DNA of 64,000 bases, taken from the NCBI GenBank assembly GCA_023138835.1, contig JAGLOP010000001.1, forward strand, positions 186,001 through 250,000. The letters are read 5' to 3'. This stretch comes from Arcobacteraceae bacterium (lineage in GTDB: Bacteria > Campylobacterota > Campylobacteria > Campylobacterales > Arcobacteraceae). The notes under the pieces are model-generated. The model had not been told where the DNA came from. It saw only the letters and a list, made by a program, of their open reading frames with translations, and did not search any database. Positions 8,861-17,763 of this stretch are shown here, one piece after another. The number at the start of each line of letters is the position of its first letter. Within the stretch, counting starts at the first letter, position 1. The position numbers and the translations under genes are program-made.

Positions 8861-10870
8861 ATGTTTGGTATCAAAAATTTAAAAATTGGAACAAAGGTTA
8901 TTGTTGCACCGGTTATTGCAATAATATTTTTAATCGTGTTGGCTATATTCGCTGATAATGCTTTAAAATCTAATAAACATACATTAAATAATATTGTAAA
9001 TAAAAAGTTTGAAGTGTATAAACAGAATGCTAGTTTAATGTCTAATATAAATCTATACAATAGTATTTTATATAAAATATTTAATTTCGTTGCAGGTGAC
9101 TATGAACAGAAATTAATTGATGAGCAAATGAAATTACTTCAAACTTTAGGTGATACTATAGATAAAGAATTTAAGATACTCTCTTCTCTTAAATTTTTAG
9201 ATAATGCAAAAAAAATATTATATAAAGAGTTATTAAAAGATTTAATAGAATACCAAGGTGCTGTTGCAGATGGACTTGATATGCTCTCTGTTGATATAGG
9301 TATGGCAACACCAATGCTTTCAGTTGCTGATGAATCATTTGTAAAGCTAAATAAAGTTTTATCTGAAATTAGTAAAGATATAGACAAGCAGAATAAACAA
9401 GCTTATCAAAATGCCGTATCTAGTACAGATAATACTCTATATACTTTGTATATTCTTGTAGCCGTGGCATTAATTTTATCTTTAATTGTAACTATGATTA
9501 TAGGAAAAGCAATTACAAAACCATTAAAAGCATTTCAAATAGGACTTATAGATTTCTTTAAATATTTAAATAAAGACTCTTTAGATATAAAATTATTGAA
9601 TGATACTTCAGAAGATGAAATAGGTCAAATGGCAAAAGCAGTAAATGATAATATAAACAAAACAAAAACTTTAATAGAGCAAGATGAAGCTTTAATCAAT
9701 GACGTAAAAAGAGTGGTAGCACTTGTAAAAGATGGTAAAATAAAACAAGAAATTAAAGTATCAACACAAAATCAAGGACTAGAGGAACTAAAAATAATTT
9801 TTAATGAGATGATGGAAGTTATGGCAGCAAATGTTTGTGGAGATATAAATAAGGTTCAAACAGCACTTAAAGAATATCACGATTTAGATTTTTCACATAG
9901 GATTCAAAATGCAACGGGTAAAACATCACAAGGACTTAACTCTTTAGCAGATATTATTAATGAAATGCTAGTAGAAAATAAACAAAATGGACTGACATTA
10001 CAAAATAGTTCAGATGTATTACTAACAAATGTAAAAACTTTAAATGATAACTCAAATTCAGCAGCAGCCTCACTTGAAGAAACAGCAGCAGCCTTAGAAC
10101 AGATCACAAGTAATATTAGAAACAATACAGAAAATGTACACAAAATGTCAACTTTTGCCTCTCAGGTAACAGGATCTGCATCAGATGGTCAATCACTAGC
10201 AAATCAAACAACAACAGCAATGGATGAAATTAATGTAGAAGTAACTGCTATTAGTGATGCAATTAGTGTAATTGACCAAATAGCGTTTCAGACAAATATT
10301 TTATCTTTAAATGCAGCAGTTGAAGCAGCAACAGCAGGTGAAGCTGGAAAAGGTTTCGCAGTTGTTGCTCAAGAGGTTAGAAATCTTGCATCAAGAAGTG
10401 CTGAAGCAGCAAATGAGATTAAAGCTTTGGTTGAAAATGCAACTACAAAAGCAAATCAAGGTAAAGATATAGCAGATAAGATGATAGCAGGATACAATGG
10501 TCTGAATGAAAATATTCATAAAACCATAGATTTAATATCAGATGTTGATATGGCTTCAAAAGAACAACTTTCTGGGATAGAACAAATTAATGATGCAGTA
10601 GCCCAACTTGATAGCCAAACTCAAGCAAATGCATTAGTAGCAAGCCAAACAAATGATATAGCACAACATACATCTTTAATAGCTGATTCAATTGTTGGTG
10701 ATGCTGATGCTAAAAAATTCGTAGGTAAAGATACAGTACAAGCTAAGACTACAAAACATCAAGAAATAAAACATACTCCAAAAAGTGAAGTAAAAGAAGT
10801 TGCTAAACCTATTAAACCTTCAAAACATGTTGTAGATAGTAGTGAAAAAGATGAATGGGAGAGTTTTTAA
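8861..10870 (+). CDS. Methyl-accepting chemotaxis protein with C-terminal CheR/CheB tether-like motif
   Basis: 669 residues: an N-terminal membrane helix (about 12-32), a helical 4HB-type periplasmic sensor (33-190), a second membrane helix (about 194-216), HAMP (217-270), and the cytoplasmic signalling coiled coil with hairpin tip [20 protein letters not shown]. An extra linker lies between HAMP and the signalling domain. The tail ends DEWESF-stop, matching the x-W-x-x-F pentapeptide that tethers CheR/CheB to receptors (NWETF in E. coli). The ligand is unknown. The HIT gene follows 3 bases after the stop. Confidence 0.92.
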   Translation: MFGIKNLKIGTKVIVAPVIAIIFLIVLAIFADNALKSNKHTLNNIVNKKFEVYKQNASLMSNINLYNSILYKIFNFVAGDYEQKLIDEQMKLLQTLGDTIDKEFKILSSLKFLDNAKKILYKELLKDLIEYQGAVADGLDMLSVDIGMATPMLSVADESFVKLNKVLSEISKDIDKQNKQAYQNAVSSTDNTLYTLYILVAVALILSLIVTMIIGKAITKPLKAFQIGLIDFFKYLNKDSLDIKLLNDTSEDEIGQMAKAVNDNINKTKTLIEQDEALINDVKRVVALVKDGKIKQEIKVSTQNQGLEELKIIFNEMMEVMAANVCGDINKVQTALKEYHDLDFSHRIQNATGKTSQGLNSLADIINEMLVENKQNGLTLQNSSDVLLTNVKTLNDNSNSAAASLEETAAALEQITSNIRNNTENVHKMSTFASQVTGSASDGQSLANQTTTAMDEINVEVTAISDAISVIDQIAFQTNILSLNAAVEAATAGEAGKGFAVVAQEVRNLASRSAEAANEIKALVENATTKANQGKDIADKMIAGYNGLNENIHKTIDLISDVDMASKEQLSGIEQINDAVAQLDSQTQANALVASQTNDIAQHTSLIADSIVGDADAKKFVGKDTVQAKTTKHQEIKHTPKSEVKEVAKPIKPSKHVVDSSEKDEWESF

Positions 10871-10873
10871 GAT

Positions 10874-11203
10874 ATGTGTATATTTTGTAAAATAATCAGT
10901 GGAGATATTCCAAATAAAACCGTATTGGAAAATGAAAATTTTTTAGCATTTGAAGATATAAACCCCAAAGCTAAAATTCATGTGGTAATAATTCCAAAAG
11001 TTCATCTTGAATCTTTTAATGAGATGACTCCAAATATTATGAGTGAAATGACAACTTTTATCCAAGAGGTTGCTTTAACCTTAGGGGTTAAAAGTGATGG
11101 CTATAGACTAATTACAAATATCGGGCAAAATGGTGGTCAAGAAGTAGACCATATACACTTTCATCTTTTAGCTGGAGAACAATTAGGACGATTAGTCCCA
11201 TAA
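10874..11203 (+). CDS. HIT-family nucleotide hydrolase (HINT-like)
   Basis: 109 residues. CIFCKIISGDIPNK at the N-terminus and the histidine triad HIHFHLL near the C-terminus identify the HINT branch, which hydrolyses purine nucleotide phosphoramidates. Length is normal. It starts 3 bases after the chemoreceptor stop, so it probably rides on that transcript. A long imperfect palindrome follows before convergent accA. Confidence 0.93.
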   Translation: MCIFCKIISGDIPNKTVLENENFLAFEDINPKAKIHVVIIPKVHLESFNEMTPNIMSEMTTFIQEVALTLGVKSDGYRLITNIGQNGGQEVDHIHFHLLAGEQLGRLVP

Positions 11204-11212
11204 CAATATTTC

Positions 11213-11314
11213 AATTTAATTTTAGAGTTTGAGATTTTAAAAAACTAATTTGAAGATGTACAAATAGTACCTCGAAAATTAATTTTTTGGAAGATTGAAC
11301 TCTAAAATTAAATT
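11213..11314. terminator. About 100-bp nested imperfect palindrome between convergent hit and accA
   Basis: Outer arms AATTTAATTTTAGAGTT (11213-11229) and AACTCTAAAATTAAATT (11298-11314) are perfect complements. Inside, AAAAAACTAATTT (11239-11251) pairs with AAATTAATTTTTT (11276-11288) with one mismatch, and the centre has GTAC-AAATA-GTAC (11258-11270). The intervening bases pair partly through G-T wobbles. It folds as one long hairpin on either strand and runs into the accA stop codon. A bidirectional terminator is the simplest reading; a degenerate palindromic element is the alternative. Confidence 0.55.
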
Positions 11315-12246
11315 TAAGAGAAACTTCCTAGAGACATAAGTTTTTCGTATCTTACTTCATATCTTTCATCGGGTGAAAGTTGTTTAACTTCATTAACTTT
11401 ATCTAAGAAATAACTTCCTAAAGCACTTACAGCTTCCTCTTTATTTCTATGTCCACCAATTAATGGCTCATTAATAACATCATCAATAAGATTAAATTCT
11501 TGTAAATCACTTGGAGTAATTTTTAAAGCATTTGTTGCTGTTTCTACCATAGCTTGGTCTTTCCATAAAATAGAAGCACAACCTTCAGGTGAGATTACAG
11601 AATATACACTGTACCTCATCATAGCTAATTTGTCTCCAACAGAAATAGCTAAAGCTCCACCACTTCCACCTTCACCAATAACTACTGAAATTACAATAGT
11701 TTTTAAATCACTAAGTTCAAAAAGATTTCTGGCAATCGCTTCACTTTGACTTCTCTCTTCAGCTCCAATTCCAGGATAAGCACCCGGAGTATCTACTAAA
11801 AATAAAATTGGTAATTCAAATTTCTCAGCTAATTTAGCAGCTCTTAAAGCTTTTCTATAACCTTCAGGGTTAGGCATACCAAAATTTCTTTTGATTTTAT
11901 TTTTAACACCTCTACCTTTCTGTTCACCGATTACTACACACTTTTGATCACCGATATATCCCAAATAACAAACTATTGCCTGATCGTCTGCAAGATGTCT
12001 ATCTCCATGGATCTCATAAGAATCCGTCATTAAACCCCTAATATAATCAAGAGCATACGGTCGATCAGGATGTCGTGCAAGTTTTAATTTTTGAAAATCA
12101 GAAAGATTAGAATATGTTTTTTTAACTTCCTCTTCTAACTTTTTTTCTAAAATAGTCACAGCATATTCATCTGCTTTTGTTTTTGCAACGATAATATCAT
12201 CTTCAATCTTTTTAATATTTTCTTCAAAATCCAAATATGTTGCCAT
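11314..12246 (-). CDS. accA: Acetyl-CoA carboxylase carboxyltransferase subunit alpha
   Basis: 310 residues, close to the normal AccA length. The family's crotonase-fold core is clear: [55 protein letters not shown] and [15 protein letters not shown]. With AccD it transfers carboxyl from carboxybiotin to acetyl-CoA, the committed step of fatty-acid synthesis. It starts 12 bases after the fabF stop, placing it in the fabG-acpP-fabF-accA cluster. The partner accD is not in this window. Confidence 0.97.
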   Translation of the reverse strand: MATYLDFEENIKKIEDDIIVAKTKADEYAVTILEKKLEEEVKKTYSNLSDFQKLKLARHPDRPYALDYIRGLMTDSYEIHGDRHLADDQAIVCYLGYIGDQKCVVIGEQKGRGVKNKIKRNFGMPNPEGYRKALRAAKLAEKFELPILFLVDTPGAYPGIGAEERSQSEAIARNLFELSDLKTIVISVVIGEGGSGGALAISVGDKLAMMRYSVYSVISPEGCASILWKDQAMVETATNALKITPSDLQEFNLIDDVINEPLIGGHRNKEEAVSALGSYFLDKVNEVKQLSPDERYEVRYEKLMSLGSFS

Positions 12247-12258
12247 TTTAATCCCTAC

Positions 12259-13512
12259 TTATTTTGTAAACTTTTTCATAATAACAACACCATTAGTCCC
12301 GCCAAAACCAAATGAGTTACTCATTACAATATTTAAATCAGCATTTCTTGATTTATTTGGAACATAATCCAAAGTGCAATTTTCATCAGATTCAATTTGA
12401 TTGATTGTTGGAGGAATAATACCCTCTTGCATAGCTTTAATTGAAATAATAGCTTCAATACTTCCAGCAGCTCCTAAACAATGTCCAATTTGACCTTTTG
12501 TAGAAGTTACCGGTGGACAGTTTTCAACACCGCCAAATAGTTCTGTAAGTGCAGCTGTTTCATTTTTATCATTAACTGGTGTTGAAGTTCCATGAGCATT
12601 TACATAATCAATTTTCAACTCTCCGCCATTATTTTTCTTTGCCATATCAAAAGCAGCTTTCATAGCTCTAAAAGGACCATCCATTGTAGGAGTTGTAATA
12701 TGATTTGCATCACCACTTTCACCAAATCCTAAAACTTCAGCATAAATCTTTGCACCTCTATTTTGTGCAGACTCTAAACTTTCAATAACTAATGCACCGG
12801 CACCCTCACCCATTACAAAGCCATCTCTGTTTTTATCAAATGGTCTTGATGCAGTTTTAGGGTCATCGTTTCTTGTACTTAATGCTTTCATAGCAGCAAA
12901 ACCACCTACACCTGCACCACAAACAGCACTCTCAGCTCCAATTACAAGCATCTTATCTGCACCACCTAAGGCTATTGTTTTATAAGCTTCACCAATAGCA
13001 TGTGTTCCAGCTGCACATGCAGTAACTGCAGAGATATTTGGACCTTTTAAATTATGTTGAATTGATACAAATCCACCAAGCATATTAACTAAAGATGATG
13101 GTATGAAAAATGGAGAAATTTTACCAGGACCTCTGCTCTCACAAATTATAGAATTCTTTTGAATATTTGGCAATCCACCGATACCAGAAGCAGAAACTAT
13201 ACCAAATCTATTTGCATCTGATTCACTAACTTTATTGTCTGTAACTAAACCGGCATCATTCATAGCTTCTTGTGAAGCATGAATACCTAATTGAATAAAT
13301 CTATCAGCTTTTTTTGCCTCTTTTTTACCTAAAATTGCTGTTGGGTCAAAATCTTTTACTTCACCTGCAATTTGTGCAGAAAAAGCCTCTGGGTCAAATA
13401 ATGTAATTCTATCAATACCACACTGACCATCTACTATTGCTTTAAAAGATTCTTCTACATTATTTCCAACTGAATTGATCATTCCCAGACCAGTTACTAC
13501 AACTCTTTGCAT
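12259..13512 (-). CDS. fabF: Beta-ketoacyl-ACP synthase II
   Basis: A 417-residue elongating condensing enzyme. The nucleophile is in VTACAAGTHAIGEA, with catalytic histidines in VNAHGTSTPVND and GQIGHCLGAAG and the C-terminal NSFGFGGTNG loop. An in-frame GTG lies 15 bases upstream, but ATG at 13512 aligns with the family start (MQRVVVTG) and has GGAG 9 bases before it. It follows acpP across two hairpins and precedes accA. Confidence 0.96.
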   Translation of the reverse strand: MQRVVVTGLGMINSVGNNVEESFKAIVDGQCGIDRITLFDPEAFSAQIAGEVKDFDPTAILGKKEAKKADRFIQLGIHASQEAMNDAGLVTDNKVSESDANRFGIVSASGIGGLPNIQKNSIICESRGPGKISPFFIPSSLVNMLGGFVSIQHNLKGPNISAVTACAAGTHAIGEAYKTIALGGADKMLVIGAESAVCGAGVGGFAAMKALSTRNDDPKTASRPFDKNRDGFVMGEGAGALVIESLESAQNRGAKIYAEVLGFGESGDANHITTPTMDGPFRAMKAAFDMAKKNNGGELKIDYVNAHGTSTPVNDKNETAALTELFGGVENCPPVTSTKGQIGHCLGAAGSIEAIISIKAMQEGIIPPTINQIESDENCTLDYVPNKSRNADLNIVMSNSFGFGGTNGVVIMKKFTK

Positions 13513-13547
13513 ACTTCTTTGCTCCACATCTTTATTTGTTTTAAACT

Positions 13548-13580
13548 AAACAAATATCACAACTAAAATGATATTTGTTT
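13548..13580. repeat. Perfect 12-bp inverted repeat between acpP and fabF
   Basis: AAACAAATATCA (13548-13559) and TGATATTTGTTT (13569-13580) with a 9-base loop. In the direction of transcription it follows the acpP terminator-like hairpin and precedes fabF. It may be an RNA-stabilising or processing hairpin, or an operator. Confidence 0.5.
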
Positions 13581-13587
13581 AATTTAA

Positions 13588-13610
13588 AAAGGATAGAAAA
13601 ACTACCCTTT
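13588..13610 (-). terminator. Attenuator-like terminator after acpP
   Basis: On the minus strand AAAGGGTAG-TTTTT-CTATCCTTT (one G-T wobble) ends in a run of five T, 11 bases after the acpP stop. It should reduce read-through from acpP into fabF. Confidence 0.6.
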
Positions 13611-13620
13611 AAAATTAAAT

Positions 13621-13845
13621 TTACTTGTGATCTTCAATATATTTTAATGCATCAGCAACTGTTAAAATACCTTCTGCATCTTCATCAGGAATCTCGATAT
13701 CAAATTCTTCTTCTAAAGCCATTACTAATTCAACTACATCTAAAGAATCTGCACCTAAATCCTCAATAAACTTCGAATCTTCTTTTACTTCATCAGCATT
13801 ACAATCTAATTGTTCTACTACAACTGCTTTTACTTTTTCTAACAT
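13621..13845 (-). CDS. acpP: Acyl carrier protein
   Basis: 74 residues, highly acidic. S34 in [10 protein letters not shown] is the 4'-phosphopantetheine attachment site. The frame stays open another 30 bases upstream, but ATG at 13845 gives the normal ACP N-terminus (MLEKVKAVV) and has AAAGGAAAACA before it. It carries growing acyl chains for FabG, FabF and the other Fab enzymes. It has its own -10 box upstream and an attenuator-like hairpin downstream, consistent with excess expression over fabF. Confidence 0.97.
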   Translation of the reverse strand: MLEKVKAVVVEQLDCNADEVKEDSKFIEDLGADSLDVVELVMALEEEFDIEIPDEDAEGILTVADALKYIEDHK

Positions 13846-13873
13846 TTGTTTTCCTTTTTTTTTAATTATCCAC

Positions 13874-13879
13874 ATTATA
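13874..13879 (-). promoter_or_regulatory. acpP promoter -10 box
   Basis: TATAAT in the extended context TTGGTATAAT on the minus strand, 28 bases before the acpP ATG, in the gap after fabG. It would let acpP be transcribed separately from fabG. Confidence 0.6.
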
Positions 13880-13906
13880 CCAAAAATTTTTAAAATTAAA
13901 AATTAA

Positions 13907-14650
13907 TTAGGTATAAAGACCGCCATTTACTTTTAAAATTTCACCAGTAATATAACTTGCACCATCACTTAGTAAAAAGGCTACAGCCTCAGCTACTTCA
14001 CTAGCTTCCCCAAATCTTCCCAATGGAATATTCTTTGTATATTCATCTTTTACTTCTTGTTTTAATTCATCAGTCATATCAGTTCTAATAAACCCGGGAG
14101 TTACCGCATTGAATCTAATTGCTCTAGCAGACCCCTCTTTGGCAAAAGCTTTAGTCATTGTATTAACCCCGCCTTTACTGGCACTATAATTGGTTTGTCC
14201 AGGATTTCCCATCTCTCCGACAATTGAAGAGATATTTACAACAGCACCAAATTTTTTCTTACTCATAGCCTTTAAACTGTCTCTACAACCTATAAATGTT
14301 GATTTTAAATTTGCATTAATCACATCATCAAAATCATCAACACTCATTCTGATAGCTAACTTATCTTTAGTAATTCCGGCATTATTTACAAGATAACTAA
14401 TCGCTCCATCACTTTGAACAATCGTACTTATCATATCTTTCCAGTCAGCTTCAACTGATACATCACCTTTAATAACAGCAGCTGTTCCACCATTCTTTTC
14501 AATATCTTCTTTAACAGCATCTGCAAGTTCCGGTTTACTTCTATAATTTATCCAAACTTTTAAACCATAGCCAGCTAATACTTTTGCAATATCTGCACCA
14601 ATACCTTTACTAGCACCCGTTACTAATACATTTGTCCCTGTAAATTTCAT
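13907..14650 (-). CDS. fabG: 3-oxoacyl-ACP reductase
   Basis: A 247-residue short-chain dehydrogenase. TGASKGIG (about 11-18) binds NADPH; NNAGIT, the catalytic Ser-Tyr-Lys set (NISSIVGE and NYSASKGG) and the C-terminal SYITGEILKVNGGLY are all FabG-typical. It reduces beta-ketoacyl-ACP during elongation. The position upstream of acpP-fabF supports FabG over another SDR. Confidence 0.94.
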   Translation of the reverse strand: MKFTGTNVLVTGASKGIGADIAKVLAGYGLKVWINYRSKPELADAVKEDIEKNGGTAAVIKGDVSVEADWKDMISTIVQSDGAISYLVNNAGITKDKLAIRMSVDDFDDVINANLKSTFIGCRDSLKAMSKKKFGAVVNISSIVGEMGNPGQTNYSASKGGVNTMTKAFAKEGSARAIRFNAVTPGFIRTDMTDELKQEVKDEYTKNIPLGRFGEASEVAEAVAFLLSDGASYITGEILKVNGGLYT

Positions 14651-14686
14651 TTTATTTTCCTTTTTTAGTATACATTATTTTATAAT

Positions 14687-15436
14687 TTATACGCCTCTTT
14701 TATTATTCCATACTCTTATATGTAGTCTGTCGCTGTATTTATATCCACACTCAATTGCCATTTCAATCACTGCCAAACTATTTTCATCAATGATTTGTGC
14801 GGTATCCCCCAACGGCATAAGATAAACTTCACAAGGTGGAATATCTTTTAATATTATATTGATTTCTTCTTTTGCTTTTGGTAAAAAATCTTTATCTATT
14901 ACAAATTTCAAATATGACTCATCTACAAAATCTATAATATGTGTTAAAACTTGTGTATTAATTCTCTTTTTTAATGACTCACCGCTATTACTAAGTTTTA
15001 CACTCATTGAAAATAAAATCTTTTTTTGCCAATTGTATATTAAATCAATATCCAAAGAACCGTTTGTTTCAATAGTGATATGAAAACCATTGTCTATATA
15101 ATATTTAAGCAATTTCTGAAACTGTTCATCATCCCAGTATAAAAGCGGTTCACCACCGGTAATCACAATATCAGTTTTATAGCTAGGTAAAATTTTATTT
15201 ACCTCATCAACTATTTGCATAAAATCATCACAGGCTTGCCAACTATCTTTAAAAGCAATATCAGCAGCATAAAAGCTGTCACAACTGCACTTTTTAATTC
15301 CACTTGGAGTTTCATATTCCACACCAAATCCGTCACAGGTCATATTACACTTTCCAAAGCGAATAAAAATAGAGGGATTACCTATTCTTTTTCCCTCACC
15401 TTGAATAGTTGGACCAAAAATTTCGTTAATCTGAAG
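14687..15436 (-). CDS. queE: 7-carboxy-7-deazaguanine synthase (radical SAM)
   Basis: A 249-residue radical-SAM enzyme of queuosine synthesis that converts carboxytetrahydropterin to 7-carboxy-7-deazaguanine. FGPTIQGEGKRIGNPSIFIR is the QueE N-terminus and TGGEPLLYW the SAM motif. The cluster cysteines are spread out: C31, C35, then C51 and C53 (CSCDSFY), not compact CX3CX2C; stretched spacing also occurs in other campylobacterial QueE. The frame is open 33 bases upstream, but MLQINEIFGP at 15436 is the family start. It overlaps the queD end by 11 bases. Confidence 0.93.
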   Translation of the reverse strand, partial: LQINEIFGPTIQGEGKRIGNPSIFIRFGKCNMTCDGFGVEYETPSGIKKCSCDSFYAADIAFKDSWQACDDFMQIVDEVNKILPSYKTDIVITGGEPLLYWDDEQFQKLLKYYIDNGFHITIETNGSLDIDLIYNWQKKILFSMSVKLSNSGESLKKRINTQVLTHIIDFVDESYLKFVIDKDFLPKAKEEINIILKDIPPCEVYLMPLGDTAQIIDENSLAVIEMAIECGYKYSDRLHIRVWNNKRGV

Positions 15437-15968
15437 CATACACCACGCTTTTGCTTTTAGGTGTTTCAAAATATTCCAAATGAGATACTTTTACATTTAT
15501 TTTTGCCATTTTTTCACTCACAATTTCAAGTAACCAAGCAGATAAATTTTCACTTGTAGGTACAAAATCAACTATTATAAATCCTTCATACATCTCTTGA
15601 ACATGTAAAGGTTCATCTTTTATAATATTTAAATCAGGTATCAGATAGTTTTGCGGCATTTTATGAAAATTTTGTTTATCTTTATAAAAAGGTAATAATG
15701 TTTCAAAAAGCGGGTCATTTATATCGATAATAAATTTATGATCAACCACATCATCTAAAAACTTTTTAAACCAATTTAGATGTTTAAAATCTGTAACCAT
15801 TCCATTTTCAAGTTTTTCACTCTCCAGATGTACTAAAATCTTACCTTGATGCCCGTGAAGATGCCTACACATTAGACAATCATCCAATGCATACTCTTTA
15901 TTTAACTCTTGTGACCATACACGATGTCCGTAACAGAAATCGAATTGTTTTGATATTTGCCATTTCAT
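15426..15968 (-). CDS. queD: 6-carboxy-5,6,7,8-tetrahydropterin synthase
   Basis: A 180-residue PTPS-family enzyme acting on dihydroneopterin triphosphate in queuosine synthesis. Zinc histidines are in FCYGHRVWSQ and CRHLHGHQG, and C in CLMCRHLHGH is the likely catalytic cysteine. ATG at 15968 (MKWQISKQFDF) is chosen over one 57 bases upstream that would run into the preceding gene's coding end. queE overlaps its 3' end. folE, which supplies the first pterin step, is elsewhere in this window (25097-25651). Confidence 0.93.
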   Translation of the reverse strand: MKWQISKQFDFCYGHRVWSQELNKEYALDDCLMCRHLHGHQGKILVHLESEKLENGMVTDFKHLNWFKKFLDDVVDHKFIIDINDPLFETLLPFYKDKQNFHKMPQNYLIPDLNIIKDEPLHVQEMYEGFIIVDFVPTSENLSAWLLEIVSEKMAKINVKVSHLEYFETPKSKSVVYASD

Positions 15969-15999
15969 AAAGCGAAGTGTACTATAAAGGTGGTTAAAT

Positions 16000-17763
16000 T
16001 TACCAAGGTTGCTCAATATCGGCACTTGTAGGAATTCTTGATTTAACTTTTTGAAGCAGTATCGGAGTTTTTTTATTTTGAAGTGATTTCATCCATTTTT
16101 TCTCTTCCATATCTGAAATATCTTTTTGTGATGGTTTAGATTGTTTCACTTCGCTTTGTTCTTTTCCCTCTTTTTTAGTATCTTTTTTGCTTTTATTTTT
16201 CTCATTTTTGTTGTCTTTATTTTTTTTCTTCTTATCTTCTTCTTTTTTCGCTTTTTGCTGTTTCTCTTTATCGTTGTCTTCTTTTTTCTCTCCGTTCTTT
16301 TTATCGCCTTTTTTAGCATCTTTATCTTGTTTTTTATTTTCTTTCTTATCTTTATCTTGTTTTTTATCTTCTTTTTTTTGATTCTTCTTATCTTTATTTT
16401 CTTTTTTCTTCATAGCTTTTTTTACAGCTTCCAAATTTTCTTTTGTTTGCTCATCATCTTTTAATTTTAAAGCTTTTTCATAAAATTCTTTTGCTTTTTC
16501 TAAATTTTTTTCCTTCACATAACTATTACCCAAATTATGTAACTTTTTATATTCCAGATTTTTATCACTGGTTATAATTTTGTCATAACTTTGAATAGCT
16601 TTTTTATATTCACCATTTTTATAATACGAATTGGCAAGATTATAATTACTTTCATTTGTAACTTTTACTTTTTTATAATTTGAGATTGCTTTTTTATAGT
16701 TTTTATTTTGATACTCTTCTTTTGCTTTTTCTAAATTCTTAAAATCCAACATTCCAGCTAAGTTATCTTGAGGATAAATAAAAGTTAAAATAACAAAAAC
16801 AGCAATCTTTCGTCTTGGCAATGAACTAAATGCGATCAATAAACTTAATATTCCTAAAGCCAAAGGATAATAAAAAAGTTCAGTATATGTTTTTATCTTC
16901 TTTGATACCAACTCTTCTTTTTTTGACTGTTTTTGGATTTGAGTTACAATAGCTTCACTATCATCATGTGATAAACTAAAATCAATATATCCACCACCAC
17001 TGTTTAAACTGAGATTTTTAATACTTTCATTTAAAGCCACAGTTACAATTTTGCCATTTGCATCTGTCAAATAACCATTTTCTACAGGTATTGGAGAACC
17101 TTGCTTTGTAGCTAATCCAATTGTATAAATTGTTATTTCATTTTCTTTTGCAAATTCTAATTCATCACTATATAAATTATCATTTCCACCATCACTTAAA
17201 ATGATTAAATTTTTAACTTTATACTCTTGTAACATTTGTGAGGTAGCTTCAAGTACCGCATATACATTTGAACCGTTTGCAAAATTGAGAGTTGTATCAA
17301 GGTTGTCAACAATATAATTTAATGATGTAAAATCCTCAGTAACAGGAGATACTATATAAGAGTTTTGTGCAAATAAAACGATACCTATGGTTGTATTCTT
17401 TGAAAGCGCTATTATTTGTTTTAGCTTTTTCTTAGCAAGATCTAATCGTGAAGGATATATATCAGCTGCCCTCATAGATTTTGATACATCAAGAGCAATT
17501 ACAATAGGAATTAACCTTTGCTTAATATTTCTCTCTTTCATATTCATAACTGGTCTGGCAAGTGCAATAACAAATAAAATAAGTGTCATAAAAAATAAAA
17601 TATTACGAGTTGATTTTCCCATAGATTTATTTTGAACAAGTAATTTATTTAAAATATCAGATGTAAAGAATCTTTCCATATTATCTTTGTTTGTAGATAA
17701 TAAGAATATTAAGCCCCCAAGAAGAGCTAATAAAAACAATACATTTGGATATAAAAACTGCAT
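16000..17763 (-). CDS. BatB/BatC-like von Willebrand A and TPR membrane protein with Lys-rich tail
   Basis: 587 residues. Two N-terminal membrane helices (about 5-22 and 54-71), a von Willebrand A domain with MIDAS DVSKS (92-96), one or two membrane helices near 300-335, TPR repeats (about 345-440; NYKKAISNYKKVK, GEYKKAIQSYDKI, NLEKAKEFYEKAL), then about 100 residues almost entirely Lys/Glu/Asp/Asn, and a C-terminal block. It combines the BatB (VWA) and BatC (TPR) arrangements of the Bacteroides aerotolerance operon. Last gene of the moxR cluster; its ATG is one base from the end of the batA-like gene. Confidence 0.85.
   Translation of the reverse strand: MQFLYPNVLFLLALLGGLIFLLSTNKDNMERFFTSDILNKLLVQNKSMGKSTRNILFFMTLILFVIALARPVMNMKERNIKQRLIPIVIALDVSKSMRAADIYPSRLDLAKKKLKQIIALSKNTTIGIVLFAQNSYIVSPVTEDFTSLNYIVDNLDTTLNFANGSNVYAVLEATSQMLQEYKVKNLIILSDGGNDNLYSDELEFAKENEITIYTIGLATKQGSPIPVENGYLTDANGKIVTVALNESIKNLSLNSGGGYIDFSLSHDDSEAIVTQIQKQSKKEELVSKKIKTYTELFYYPLALGILSLLIAFSSLPRRKIAVFVILTFIYPQDNLAGMLDFKNLEKAKEEYQNKNYKKAISNYKKVKVTNESNYNLANSYYKNGEYKKAIQSYDKIITSDKNLEYKKLHNLGNSYVKEKNLEKAKEFYEKALKLKDDEQTKENLEAVKKAMKKKENKDKKNQKKEDKKQDKDKKENKKQDKDAKKGDKKNGEKKEDNDKEKQQKAKKEEDKKKKNKDNKNEKNKSKKDTKKEGKEQSEVKQSKPSQKDISDMEEKKWMKSLQNKKTPILLQKVKSRIPTSADIEQPW

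Noticed and set aside
16180-16420. Apparent tandem DNA repeat
   Set aside because: The repetition comes from Lys/Glu/Asp codons in a low-complexity protein tract; no fixed unit length, so not a CRISPR or satellite.
16141-16464. Long open + strand frame rich in Phe/Leu/Ile
   Set aside because: It is the reverse complement of the Lys/Glu-rich tract of the BatB-TPR gene; low-complexity coding DNA opens the opposite frame.
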